From positions 68,085-89,133 of the forward strand of contig BCJU01000011.1 in NCBI GenBank assembly GCA_001600355.1: a stretch of DNA of 21,049 nt, written 5' to 3'. Both the position numbers and the translations under genes were made by a program. The notes beneath the pieces are model-generated. The model did not search any database and was not told where the DNA came from. It worked only from the letters and a program-made list of their open reading frames with translations. The stretch comes from Meira nashicola. Taxonomy: Eukaryota > Basidiomycota > Exobasidiomycetes > Exobasidiales > Brachybasidiaceae. This document shows, piece by piece, positions 7,698 to 15,497 of this stretch. Each line of letters starts with the position of its first letter. The first letter of the stretch is position 1.

Positions 7698-9377
7698 ATG
7701 TCTTTCCTTCAAATAACCGGATATATAGTTTTTTTTATTATAGTTATTTCTCTTGGAATTCGTCAAAGATGGAAAAAGATAATTGAACATTCTACTGCAA
7801 CACGAACAATTATCAATGAAGCTAAAGTGATGAAACAATTACCCACACAAAAGATTGATGAAACAGCAGTTATAATTGGAGCTGGAATTGGTGGTTGTTT
7901 AAGCGCAGCAATGCTTTCAAGACATTTTACTAGAGTTATTATGATTGATCCGGTTGATATTGATCGAAACCCACATTCTTATATTAGTCAAATCGATCAA
8001 GCTCATTTAATCGGTCCAATAACACTTCATGCTTGTGAATCACTTTGGCCAAATGGTATTTTTTTAAAAGAATTAGAAAAATATGGTGGTAATTTAACAA
8101 GTAATATAGAACATCCAAACGAATTTTGTACAAAATCAGGATATCTAGTTTGGTCAAATAAAATTCGTGGCTTTGACGAAAAACCTCCTAGAAGTATTCG
8201 AGCTTCACGTATGAAAGTACATCATGTTTTAAGACATTTAATTCAATCACAAACTTCAAACGTTGAATTTGTTTTAGGAAAAGTAAAAAAAATTCATTGT
8301 GATGATCAAAATTCAAAACTTATCAAATCGATCGATGTTATTCAAATGTCAAAAGATTATATCAAGAACATCTCTTGCTCATTCTTGGTGGATTGTTCTG
8401 GCTCGTCAAATGCTTATCGTAATTTAATCTCTCAAAATCCGAATTTCACTTTGCCAGAAAAAGAGGAATATTGCATGCACGTTCAATATTCTACAAACAC
8501 GATGGAATTACACCCAGATTTACAACAAAGATGGCCAAAGATTAAAACTGTGAAGCATCATAAAGATGAAACTTATAATTCCACTGGTACTGTTGCAATT
8601 TTAAATCCTTCATTAACGAATGAAAAAGACTTCTGGATAATGATGAGAAGTGATAATAGCAAGATTAATATAGCAAATATGAGCTACGATTCAAAACCAT
8701 TATCAGAAATGCCTAAAACGATTGATGAAATACAAAATGGTTGGAATGCAAGTCATTTTGCTGTAACCGGAAAAGAAAAAGAACCTTGGTTTAATGAAGT
8801 GATGGATTTATTAAGAGAGAACGAAGAATTGACAGGCGAAAAAATAAAAAATGTTCGTTATCGTGATTATCAATCCTATTGTCTTCAATCAACTAGAGAT
8901 AATTTACCACAAAATATGATCCTTTTAGGAGATACATTCTGTAAGCTTAACCCTGCTTTTGGACAAGGATGTCAAAAAGCTTCAAGCGAAGTGATGATTT
9001 TAAACAATTTATTTTTAAATTCTCAAGATTCATCAAGAGGAAAAAAACCACAGCAAAGTCTACAATTACGCCTTGATAAAATTATATCAGAATATTGTGC
9101 TAAACAAGAAATCTATGCAAAAAGGTTATTCTTTTTAAATCGTGCTTTAGATTTAAGTCAAATAGAAGTTATCAAAGCTAATCCTCACCTTTCACCTAAA
9201 ACAGGAGCTTTCGTTCGTTTTTTAAGTAAAGGAATGTGGGCTTGGATCGCTAAAAATGAAGATTTAAATCTGGGAGATTTATTTCTGAGCATTAATCTGT
9301 CAGGGACTGGAGTACCTGCTCAACTCTTACATCCTTCAAACTTTTTACGAATTGTATATGGTGCTCTTTTTCTGTAA
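7698..9377 (+). CDS. FAD-dependent oxygenase / halogenase-like protein with N-terminal membrane anchor, 559 aa
   Basis: This intronless gene begins with a hydrophobic segment (about residues 5-21) followed by basic RQRWKK, the pattern of a single-pass ER anchor with the enzyme facing the cytosol. The FAD Rossmann motif VIIGAGIGG (58-66) follows. FLVDCSGSSNAYR (229-241) takes the place of the DG motif, and MILLGDTFCKLNPAFGQG (407-424) is the GD motif binding the FAD ribose. This order defines the PHBH-like class A flavin monooxygenase and epoxidase/halogenase superfamily. I do not see the WxWxIP motif of tryptophan-halogenase-type enzymes. The C-terminal 130 residues are family-like but lack clear motifs. 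Substrate unknown. Start: CTCACCATGTC, fitting a TATA box 66 nt upstream. Confidence 0.87.
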   Translation: MSFLQITGYIVFFIIVISLGIRQRWKKIIEHSTATRTIINEAKVMKQLPTQKIDETAVIIGAGIGGCLSAAMLSRHFTRVIMIDPVDIDRNPHSYISQIDQAHLIGPITLHACESLWPNGIFLKELEKYGGNLTSNIEHPNEFCTKSGYLVWSNKIRGFDEKPPRSIRASRMKVHHVLRHLIQSQTSNVEFVLGKVKKIHCDDQNSKLIKSIDVIQMSKDYIKNISCSFLVDCSGSSNAYRNLISQNPNFTLPEKEEYCMHVQYSTNTMELHPDLQQRWPKIKTVKHHKDETYNSTGTVAILNPSLTNEKDFWIMMRSDNSKINIANMSYDSKPLSEMPKTIDEIQNGWNASHFAVTGKEKEPWFNEVMDLLRENEELTGEKIKNVRYRDYQSYCLQSTRDNLPQNMILLGDTFCKLNPAFGQGCQKASSEVMILNNLFLNSQDSSRGKKPQQSLQLRLDKIISEYCAKQEIYAKRLFFLNRALDLSQIEVIKANPHLSPKTGAFVRFLSKGMWAWIAKNEDLNLGDLFLSINLSGTGVPAQLLHPSNFLRIVYGALFL

Positions 9378-10467
9378 ATTACGTCTATGAAAACTTGTAT
9401 ATACCTCTCTTACACCACAATTTATTCTATGTCATTTTCTTAACAACCTTCGACCATAAAGCCGAAAGTTAAAAGGCAAAGGACTGTATCACCTGATCCA
9501 AAATTCAATCTGTTGTACAATTGAATCACATAATAAAGAATAAACAGCTGTACAGGTCAAGTCACCGCTAAACAGTCTAAAGGCGGCGCTATGGTGCATA
9601 GGGCCCGTTCTTTATAAAACGTATAAAGACAGTAAAATCAATTATTTCCAAAGTGTGATACATACGAGAAGAGCAGAGAAGACGTCCGGACACACCTTCA
9701 AGTGAGTGTCTGCTATACAGAAATGAATATTATTAGTAAACGTGACCGTTCGAAAGAAATAGAAAATTCGATTGACAGGTTCTTTAGCCCCTTTATCGGT
9801 GATTTTGTTGTTCTCCAGGATTGTTCGTAGTGCGATTATAGATTACCAATAAGCCCGATTTGGTTTAATTAAAATAAATATGCCAACTCTGCAATGGAGG
9901 TCTATAATGAGTGGTAAAGTGGCATAAATTTATAAAAAACGGGGTTCGCGCATATCAGGCGCCGCATATAGTTTAATTAAACTTTTAAATTGATTTTTTA
10001 AGATTTATATTGTACTAACTTGATCATCCTAGCATAAATTAGAAGTCAAAATAAGCCAATCTGAAACCAAAATCCTAAATCAAGTGGGAAAAAGATCAAA
10101 TTAGCCAAAACTACTCGAAACAATATAAATAAGTCTTGCTTTTGATTTATACTTCGATTGCCCTTTCCGTATATGAACTTTCCAATCATAAAGCGTTGTA
10201 ACATTCCTTATGTTGACACCAAGCCTTCCATCTCTATGACAAATTCTAGTCGATATCCAATTCTATACCTTCACAGCATGGCGTGATGTTGCTGCTATTC
10301 TGTTTTGACCAACTGTAATCATTTGCATTCGGAATTGTCTTCAAATTGTTNGCCGTTTTGNGNTTNTTGATATNAAACAACACTCTTTTGCATAANTATA
10401 AAAGCTACCGATCAATNCTACNCATTTATCCCCCNAGCCTTATTGAATAGTATTTATCCNCTTTATC
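9378..10467. other. Long intergenic region, one doubtful 37-codon ORF
   Basis: About 1.1 kb without a supported gene. It contains two copies of GTTTAATTAAA (9863-9873 and 9971-9981), the second extending to the perfect palindrome GTTTAATTAAAC (9971-9982). A TATAAATA at 10124-10131 precedes a 37-codon frame (10173-10286, MNFPIIKRCNIPYVDTKPS...). That frame has no recognisable feature and may be chance. Ns become frequent from 10351. Confidence 0.4.
10397..10404 (+). promoter_or_regulatory. TATA box of the GLEYA-domain protein
   Basis: TATAAAAG lies 71 nt before the ATG at 10468. Ns nearby do not touch the element. Confidence 0.6.
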
Positions 10468-11535
10468 ATGCNTTTCCTCGCTTTTTTAGTTCTCTTTATN
10501 ATTCCGACNTTAGCTTCACCAGCTGTTGATCGTCGAGCACAAGATGGTCATCATCCACATCCCCATCCCCGCCCATCGCCTGCTGATACTTTAACAACCT
10601 ATTGGACCGGATCATTCACAAGCACATATACCACCAAACCAACAAACGGTCGTCCAACTGTGATTGTTGAAACTCCTATTCCTACTACAACTCTTTTTGA
10701 TAACGATTCTACAGCTAGTACTTATACAACTACACAATCAAATGGTAAGCCAATCATAGTTGTTGAAGAGCCTTATATTACTCAAACAAGTGATTATACA
10801 GGTACAACAACTTCTACGATTACAAAAGGTGGAACTATTATCGTTGAAACACCTTATCCAACAATTACAACTTCTTATGCTGGTACAACTACAACGACCA
10901 TCACTTCAACGATTAATGGAAAGCCAACAGTTGTTGTTGAAACTCCATGTGTAGATCCTCAAGGTTGGAATTGGGCTCATTATGCATCATCTTATGTAGA
11001 TGATGGTACAGTAAAGATTTACTCAGTAACACCTTTTAAAACCCAAACTCCTGATGATTCAGGTATAACTCAATTTCCTTCGATTGATATACAAACAGCA
11101 AGTACAGGCTCAACTGGAACATTTTATAACGGTCAAAATCAAGTAAGCACAAATCTTTATTTCTTAGATCATACAACTTATTTTAAAGTACTTGTTTCTG
11201 GAGATTATACTTTAACTTATACAAAGATTGATAATCAAGCTAACTTTTGGTATGGTAATTCGGCTTATTCGGGTTGGAATGATGATAATGGATTCGTATA
11301 TGGTCAACTTCTATTTGCTACTTCCACACCTATTACAACAACTCTTTCTGGCTTACAAGCAGGTTCTTATGTTCCTCTACGTGCTTCTTTGATTAATAGT
11401 GGAGGACCAAGTACTTTGGCATTTACCGTATCATACCCTAATGGCACTGTCGTTCCAATTCAAGATTTCGTTCAACGTTCTTGCTCTCAACCAAATAAAA
11501 CTCCTGCTTTCCCACCATGGGGTCAAGAGACTTGA
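10468..11535 (+). CDS. Secreted flocculin-repeat protein with C-terminal GLEYA-like lectin domain, 355 aa
   Basis: Residues 1-17 form a signal peptide (MxFLAFLVLFxIPxLAS); the X at residue 14 is codon ACN, which is always Thr. A dibasic Arg22-Arg23 suggests Kex2 processing, followed by a His/Pro-rich linker (HHPHPHPRP). Residues 41-160 contain four imperfect Thr-rich repeats ending in variants of NGKPTVVVETP, like the flocculin repeats of yeast adhesins. From about 165 the sequence resembles a GLEYA/PA14-like sugar-binding domain: WNWAHYASSY, TTYFKVLVSGDYTLTYTK, ANFWYGNSAYSGWND. It ends FPPWGQET with no hydrophobic tail, so there is no GPI signal. Either it is freely secreted or held by other contacts. 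Known adhesins usually put GLEYA first and repeats after; here the order is reversed. It is probably a cell-surface or extracellular carbohydrate-binding protein. Confidence 0.85.
   Translation: MXFLAFLVLFXIPXLASPAVDRRAQDGHHPHPHPRPSPADTLTTYWTGSFTSTYTTKPTNGRPTVIVETPIPTTTLFDNDSTASTYTTTQSNGKPIIVVEEPYITQTSDYTGTTTSTITKGGTIIVETPYPTITTSYAGTTTTTITSTINGKPTVVVETPCVDPQGWNWAHYASSYVDDGTVKIYSVTPFKTQTPDDSGITQFPSIDIQTASTGSTGTFYNGQNQVSTNLYFLDHTTYFKVLVSGDYTLTYTKIDNQANFWYGNSAYSGWNDDNGFVYGQLLFATSTPITTTLSGLQAGSYVPLRASLINSGGPSTLAFTVSYPNGTVVPIQDFVQRSCSQPNKTPAFPPWGQET
10588..10956 (+). repeat. Four degenerate coding repeats (flocculin type) inside the adhesin
   Basis: Four units of about 27-32 codons are seen, each with Thr/Ser-rich strands and a closing motif: RPTVIVETP, KPIIVVEEP, GTIIVETP, KPTVVVETP. 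The third unit lacks the NGKP part. DNA copies have diverged, so the array is old rather than a recent tandem expansion. Confidence 0.75.
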
Positions 11536-11830
11536 ACGCCGTTATTTTGATGTTTGATTCACTTTCAGTCCTAAAGTCTTTTTGCTGGAATATGCTTACC
11601 CAAAACATTTGACAAGTTAACACTTTCGCCTTCTTTTATATTGTAAACAAAGTTTAGTCTTATTTTTCTTCCTTTATACCTTATTCTATATTCAAGTTTG
11701 TATCGTGAGCAACAGTAAGATAAACCAAATGTATATACATGAGAAAGTCATTTATATGCTTTATTTGGACCTATATTAGTGTGATGTGCTTCCTGCGGCT
11801 CGGTGAGAATGAATATGCTATACCCGTACG

Positions 11831-11872
11831 AGTACACTAGCAGACAATCTCAGTACACTAGCAGACAATCTC
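11831..11872. repeat. Perfect 21-bp tandem duplication
   Basis: Two identical 21-bp units, 11831-11851 and 11852-11872, each beginning AGTACACTAG and ending GACAATCTC. Perfect identity in a non-coding region suggests recent replication slippage. Confidence 0.9.
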
Positions 11873-12037
11873 TTTAGAATGATAATCTGCTCGTTTAATT
11901 TTTTACCAAATATTTTATCTTTTCAAAACGACGCTAAATCAAATCGACATCCCGAACATGCAATGAAATCGTTTCAAGCTAACCCTTACCAACCCCACAT
12001 TTATCTTTTTTTTTGGCGCTAAAACGTGAGAAGACTT

Positions 12038-12058
12038 ATTGTTTGTTAAACAAACAAT
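12038..12058. promoter_or_regulatory. Palindrome ATTGTTTGTT-A-AACAAACAAT
   Basis: Two perfect 10-bp arms (12038-12047 and 12049-12058) flank one central base, about 160 nt before the beta-lactamase ATG. The TGTTTG/CAAACA halves resemble forkhead-type sites. A dimeric regulator site is possible. Confidence 0.5.
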
Positions 12059-12132
12059 ATTGCACTATTCTCCGGCTGTATTGATCGTACAATTATCGAT
12101 TGATTTTCATAAGTTGTAAAAGAAACAAAAAG

Positions 12133-12140
12133 TATATAAT
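12133..12140 (+). promoter_or_regulatory. TATA box
   Basis: TATATAAT lies 86 nt before the ATG at 12219, and it supports that start. Confidence 0.5.
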
Positions 12141-12218
12141 ATGTTATTGTGAAAGTGTTCCTGTATGCTGAACGTCTATCAGCATCTTCTCTAACTGACT
12201 CACTAGTAAACTGCAACT

Positions 12219-13565
12219 ATGAGGGCTTTCATCTTATCGGCATTTCTGATAAATCTACTTATCGGAATACACGCAAGAAGTCTACCTACCCTTCAGTCGG
12301 AAAAATACTGTCAATTACCCGAAAATGGTGCTGCATTTTCGGTCGCAGATCCTTCAGATGTCAATCTTGATCCAATTATAGTACAAAAAGCTATAACATA
12401 TGCCTCAACACATAATCGATTATCCGTGCAAATATTTAGGAATAACTGTAAAGTTGCTACAAGTATTTTAGATCCTTTAACTGATGAAGTTCCATTCAAC
12501 GTTTTCAGTAGTACAAAATCGGTTATTTCTATCCTTACTGGTATGGCTTATGATCAAGGTAAATTACATCTTGATGATGCAATTGATAAATATTTACCAA
12601 AAGGACCAGGTTGGGGAGATGCAGCTCATAGAAATATTACGATTCGTAACTTACTCACTGAAACGGCAGGATTACGAGAAGCAATTCTTGCTGAATTTGC
12701 AAGTGTTTTAATCGATCCAAATGTAGCACAAGAAGCATTAGCACAACCTTTACAACATACACCTGGCACTCATTTCGAATATACCCAAAGAGTACCGGAT
12801 TTATTATCTTTTGTTGTTCAACAGGCAATAGGGCAAGACTTACAAGCATTTGCCCAAGATCATTTATTTGGTCCGATTGGAATACCTAAAAATGGATATT
12901 TCTGGTTACNTGATCGATCAGGTATCACTTATGGATATGCCCACCTTTTTATTAAGCCAAGTGATTTTGCTAAACTAGGATTATTTATGCAAAATGGAGG
13001 GGAATGGAATGGTAAGAGGCTTTTATCGAAAGANTATATCCAAAAAGCAACCGCACCAAGTCCACAAAATCCTTGTTATAGTTTTTTNTTTTGGAATAAT
13101 GAAGGACAACCTTGTACTGCTGCTAATATTCCAAGTACAGAAACATTGAATAGGAGAGCTATTCCTCCTGCTCCTAAAGATGCTTATGCGATGGTAGGTG
13201 CTTTACAACAAAATAATTTTATGATTCCAAGTTTAAATATGACAGTAACTTGGACTGGCGTTTTTGGAGATTATACATCCGATCCACCTCAATTTTTAAG
13301 TGCATCTCCTGGTCCACTTTATTGGGATTTTTTTGAAATTTTAATGAGGGCAGTAAAAGATATTAATGTACCTGATGCAGGACCTTACGTTTCTCCACCT
13401 TTAGATCTCGATTTCAATCCTTCAAATTATTTGAGTGTTCCAGTACTTTTAAAAGATTTATTTCCAAGCAAATTTTGCAATGTTGTCTTTTGTCAATCTA
13501 CAATTCCTATTCAAGGTTTGATAGAAAACATTCAATCTATCGTTGGTACCGTTTTAGGATTTTGA
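12219..13565 (+). CDS. Secreted serine beta-lactamase-fold hydrolase, 448 aa
   Basis: Single exon. Residues 1-19 are a signal peptide (MRAFILSAFLINLLIGIHA). The mature part is a class-C beta-lactamase / esterase EstB-like fold. The nucleophile motif SxxK is Ser97-Ser-Thr-Lys100 inside NVFSSTKSVISILTGMAYDQGKL. RNLLTETAGLRE matches the LL(T/S)HTSGL region with Glu for His. The second catalytic motif, normally YxN or YxS, is Tyr188-Thr-Gln190 (FEYTQR). The family cleaves amides or esters including lactones and peptides; fungal relatives sit in secondary-metabolite clusters or act outside the cell. Three Ns fall in the gene (12910, 13034, 13088). Several cysteines (31, 77 and near the C-terminus) suit a secreted, disulfide-bonded protein. 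Whether it confers resistance to beta-lactam-like compounds cannot be told. Confidence 0.88.
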   Translation: MRAFILSAFLINLLIGIHARSLPTLQSEKYCQLPENGAAFSVADPSDVNLDPIIVQKAITYASTHNRLSVQIFRNNCKVATSILDPLTDEVPFNVFSSTKSVISILTGMAYDQGKLHLDDAIDKYLPKGPGWGDAAHRNITIRNLLTETAGLREAILAEFASVLIDPNVAQEALAQPLQHTPGTHFEYTQRVPDLLSFVVQQAIGQDLQAFAQDHLFGPIGIPKNGYFWLXDRSGITYGYAHLFIKPSDFAKLGLFMQNGGEWNGKRLLSKXYIQKATAPSPQNPCYSFXFWNNEGQPCTAANIPSTETLNRRAIPPAPKDAYAMVGALQQNNFMIPSLNMTVTWTGVFGDYTSDPPQFLSASPGPLYWDFFEILMRAVKDINVPDAGPYVSPPLDLDFNPSNYLSVPVLLKDLFPSKFCNVVFCQSTIPIQGLIENIQSIVGTVLGF

Positions 13566-13934
13566 TTTCTATGTAGTTGGTATGATTACGTTATAATGTG
13601 ATTAGTCAAGATCGTGAAAAAGTTACATTCCTTACTGAAGCGATTGATACTGTAATAATTCAGCCCCGGGCTGCCCGGCGCTGCGCACGCATTGCCCACA
13701 CGCATGGAAAGCGCGGACAAGATCCGAAACACTGGTCCAGCGCTGCGCAGTAGTTTCCCCGGCGCACGGAGGGAAGATAAGCGTACAGATAAGATTTTAT
13801 TTCACGGAGAAGTTCCGATATGTCCATGTCTGAAAAGAAGATAGATAGATACGCTGAAATGTATATAAAAAGGGTCAATTTTATTCAATAAGAGAGAATA
13901 TTAAGAGATTAAACGATACATTTAACAAGAAACT
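13566..13934. promoter_or_regulatory. Intergenic region with GC-rich patch and two CGCTGCGCA elements
   Basis: Between about 13661 and 13780 the base composition switches to strongly GC-rich in an otherwise A+T-rich window. It contains CAGCCC-C-GGGCTG (13661-13673), GCGCTGCGCA (13678-13687) and AGCGCTGCGCAG (13739-13750). The last two match the palindrome at 17190-17201. A TATATAAAA box (13862-13870) lies about 65-73 nt before the next ATG. An open frame across the patch on the minus strand (13660-13878) looks like a composition artefact. Confidence 0.55.
13862..13870 (+). promoter_or_regulatory. TATA box
   Basis: TATATAAAA lies 73 nt upstream of the ATG at 13935, the same spacing class as other genes here. 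Confidence 0.6.
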
Positions 13935-15218
13935 ATGGAAAGACCAGACTTTAAACAATTAAAAGTTGCCGTTGTTGGCGGAGGAATTGGTGGAATTTCA
14001 GCAGCTCTTGCATTACGTAGAGCAGGTCATAAAGTTAGTGTTTATGAAAGAAGAGGATTTGATGTTGAAGTAGGAGCGAGTATTTCATGTGCTGCAAATG
14101 GAACTCAATGGCTACATGAATGGGGAGTTGATGTTCCTTCGGGCAAGCCAGTCGTTTTAATGCACCTTATCATGCGTGATTGGAAGACGGGTAAGATTTT
14201 GAATGATTATAATTTGGAAGGATATGAACGTGAATGGGGAAANGTTTATAACATGTTCCATCGTCAAGATATGCACAAAATGTTATTGGACGCAGCAACA
14301 TCTCCAGAAGGAAAGGGTACACCATGTGAAGTTGTGGTTGATCATATTTGTNAAAGTGTAGAAGTAGATGCGGGAATNNTTCATTTCGAGAACGGNAANA
14401 GTGTTGAAGCAGATNTGGTAATTGGNGCAGATGGAATTCGCAGTAAAGTTCGTGAAGAAATTGGAAATANAACTTCAAAAAAGAGTGCACCACAAACATG
14501 TTATCGTGTAAACGTAAGCAAAGAAGAAATTGAACGTTTAGGANTAGATTGGGCAGCTGATCCTGCAATTCAATTTTGGGGTGGTTATCCACAAGAAGGT
14601 TTATCGCAATANTATAAAGTTGTCATGTCACCTTGTGCTGGTGGTGATATNGTTTCATTTTATCTTTTTATGCCAACTCAACTTACAAATCATCAAGAAG
14701 AAGGTTTCGTTTTNGCTGAAGCTCCAGTTGATGAAATTTTGGTTGGTGCTTANAAAGATTTAGATGAACGTTGTCGTACTTTGATAGAACATAGTGTCGA
14801 ACGTAAACCATGGCGTTTATACATGCATGATCCTTACAGTAAATGGTATAATGGAAAGACATGTATAATCGGAGATGCAGCAAAGCCAATGATGCCACAT
14901 CAAAGTCAAGGAGCTTGTCAGGCTATCGAAGATGCAGCCGCATTAGGAATCATCTTTTCTCCAAAATATGCTCAATATACACATAATGTTAGTGATGGCC
15001 TTGCATTATATCAAGCAATTCGATCTCCAAGAGGAACACGTGTTCAAGATGCAAGTAAGAGAGCTTTGGAAAACTTGAATGAACGAATTGGATTTTCTTC
15101 TTTAAGTGCTCCTGAAGCTGCACTTGCAACGAAAGAGAATAAACTTACAGTTGATGAAATGAATAGATACGATATGCATTCTCATATCGCTAGTCAAGTT
15201 GCTCTAGAAAGTCATTGA
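13935..15218 (+). CDS. Salicylate-hydroxylase-like FAD monooxygenase, 427 aa
   Basis: A class A flavoprotein monooxygenase that would hydroxylate an aromatic ring with NAD(P)H and O2. Motifs in order: VAVVGGGIGG (residues 11-20) binds FAD ADP; VYERR (36-40) ends the second strand; FHRQDMHKMLL (108-118) is the HRxDL-type region; VIxADGIRSKVR (162-173) is the DG motif; CIIGDAAKPMMPHQSQGACQAIEDA (310-334) is the GD motif with the flavin-contacting loop. Length matches fungal salicylate 1-monooxygenases and FAD enzymes of polyketide clusters. There is no membrane segment, so it is probably cytosolic. Fourteen Ns fall inside; nine are third codon positions. Two sit in TAN codons (14611, 14752) that I read as Tyr, since a stop there is also possible. 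It is convergent with the next monooxygenase, 279 nt apart. Confidence 0.92.
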   Translation: MERPDFKQLKVAVVGGGIGGISAALALRRAGHKVSVYERRGFDVEVGASISCAANGTQWLHEWGVDVPSGKPVVLMHLIMRDWKTGKILNDYNLEGYEREWGXVYNMFHRQDMHKMLLDAATSPEGKGTPCEVVVDHICXSVEVDAGXXHFENXXSVEADXVIXADGIRSKVREEIGNXTSKKSAPQTCYRVNVSKEEIERLGXDWAADPAIQFWGGYPQEGLSQXYKVVMSPCAGGDXVSFYLFMPTQLTNHQEEGFVXAEAPVDEILVGAXKDLDERCRTLIEHSVERKPWRLYMHDPYSKWYNGKTCIIGDAAKPMMPHQSQGACQAIEDAAALGIIFSPKYAQYTHNVSDGLALYQAIRSPRGTRVQDASKRALENLNERIGFSSLSAPEAALATKENKLTVDEMNRYDMHSHIASQVALESH

Positions 15219-15497
15219 ATAAATAAAACAAACTTCTATACTGTTTATATTTTGGATCAATTCGATTATACTTTACTTTATTTATGTTATTTCCTAAATT
15301 GTTGATTCTGTTTGAGTTTCATAAAAAAGATAGGAAAGGCAAGTTTCCCTTCTGAGTTTTTTAATCTTATAAGGAATGATCAAGCGATTTTATGAGACAT
15401 GTGACTGTTTTCTCCATTGTTATAATATCACTTCAAGATAAGTAGTGTAATCATAAACATAATTTTAATTCAAAGCAAACGTACAAAGATAATGATT

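Larger units (their letters stand above)
11536..12218. promoter_or_regulatory. Intergenic region upstream of the beta-lactamase-like gene
   Basis: About 680 nt with no supported gene. It holds a perfect 21-bp tandem duplication, a 21-bp near-perfect palindrome and a TATA box, listed separately. Confidence 0.5.

Noticed and set aside
12149..12370. 73-codon plus-strand frame overlapping the hydrolase start
   Set aside because: It does not begin with ATG, overlaps the signal-peptide region in another frame and lacks recognisable features.
13660..13878. 72-codon minus-strand frame over the GC-rich patch
   Set aside because: It probably results from base composition. It covers the TATA box and promoter of the FAD monooxygenase.
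14170..14592. 140-codon minus-strand frame opposite the salicylate-hydroxylase-like gene
   Set aside because: The plus frame has all FAD motifs, and the Ns fall in its third codon positions, not in those of the minus frame.
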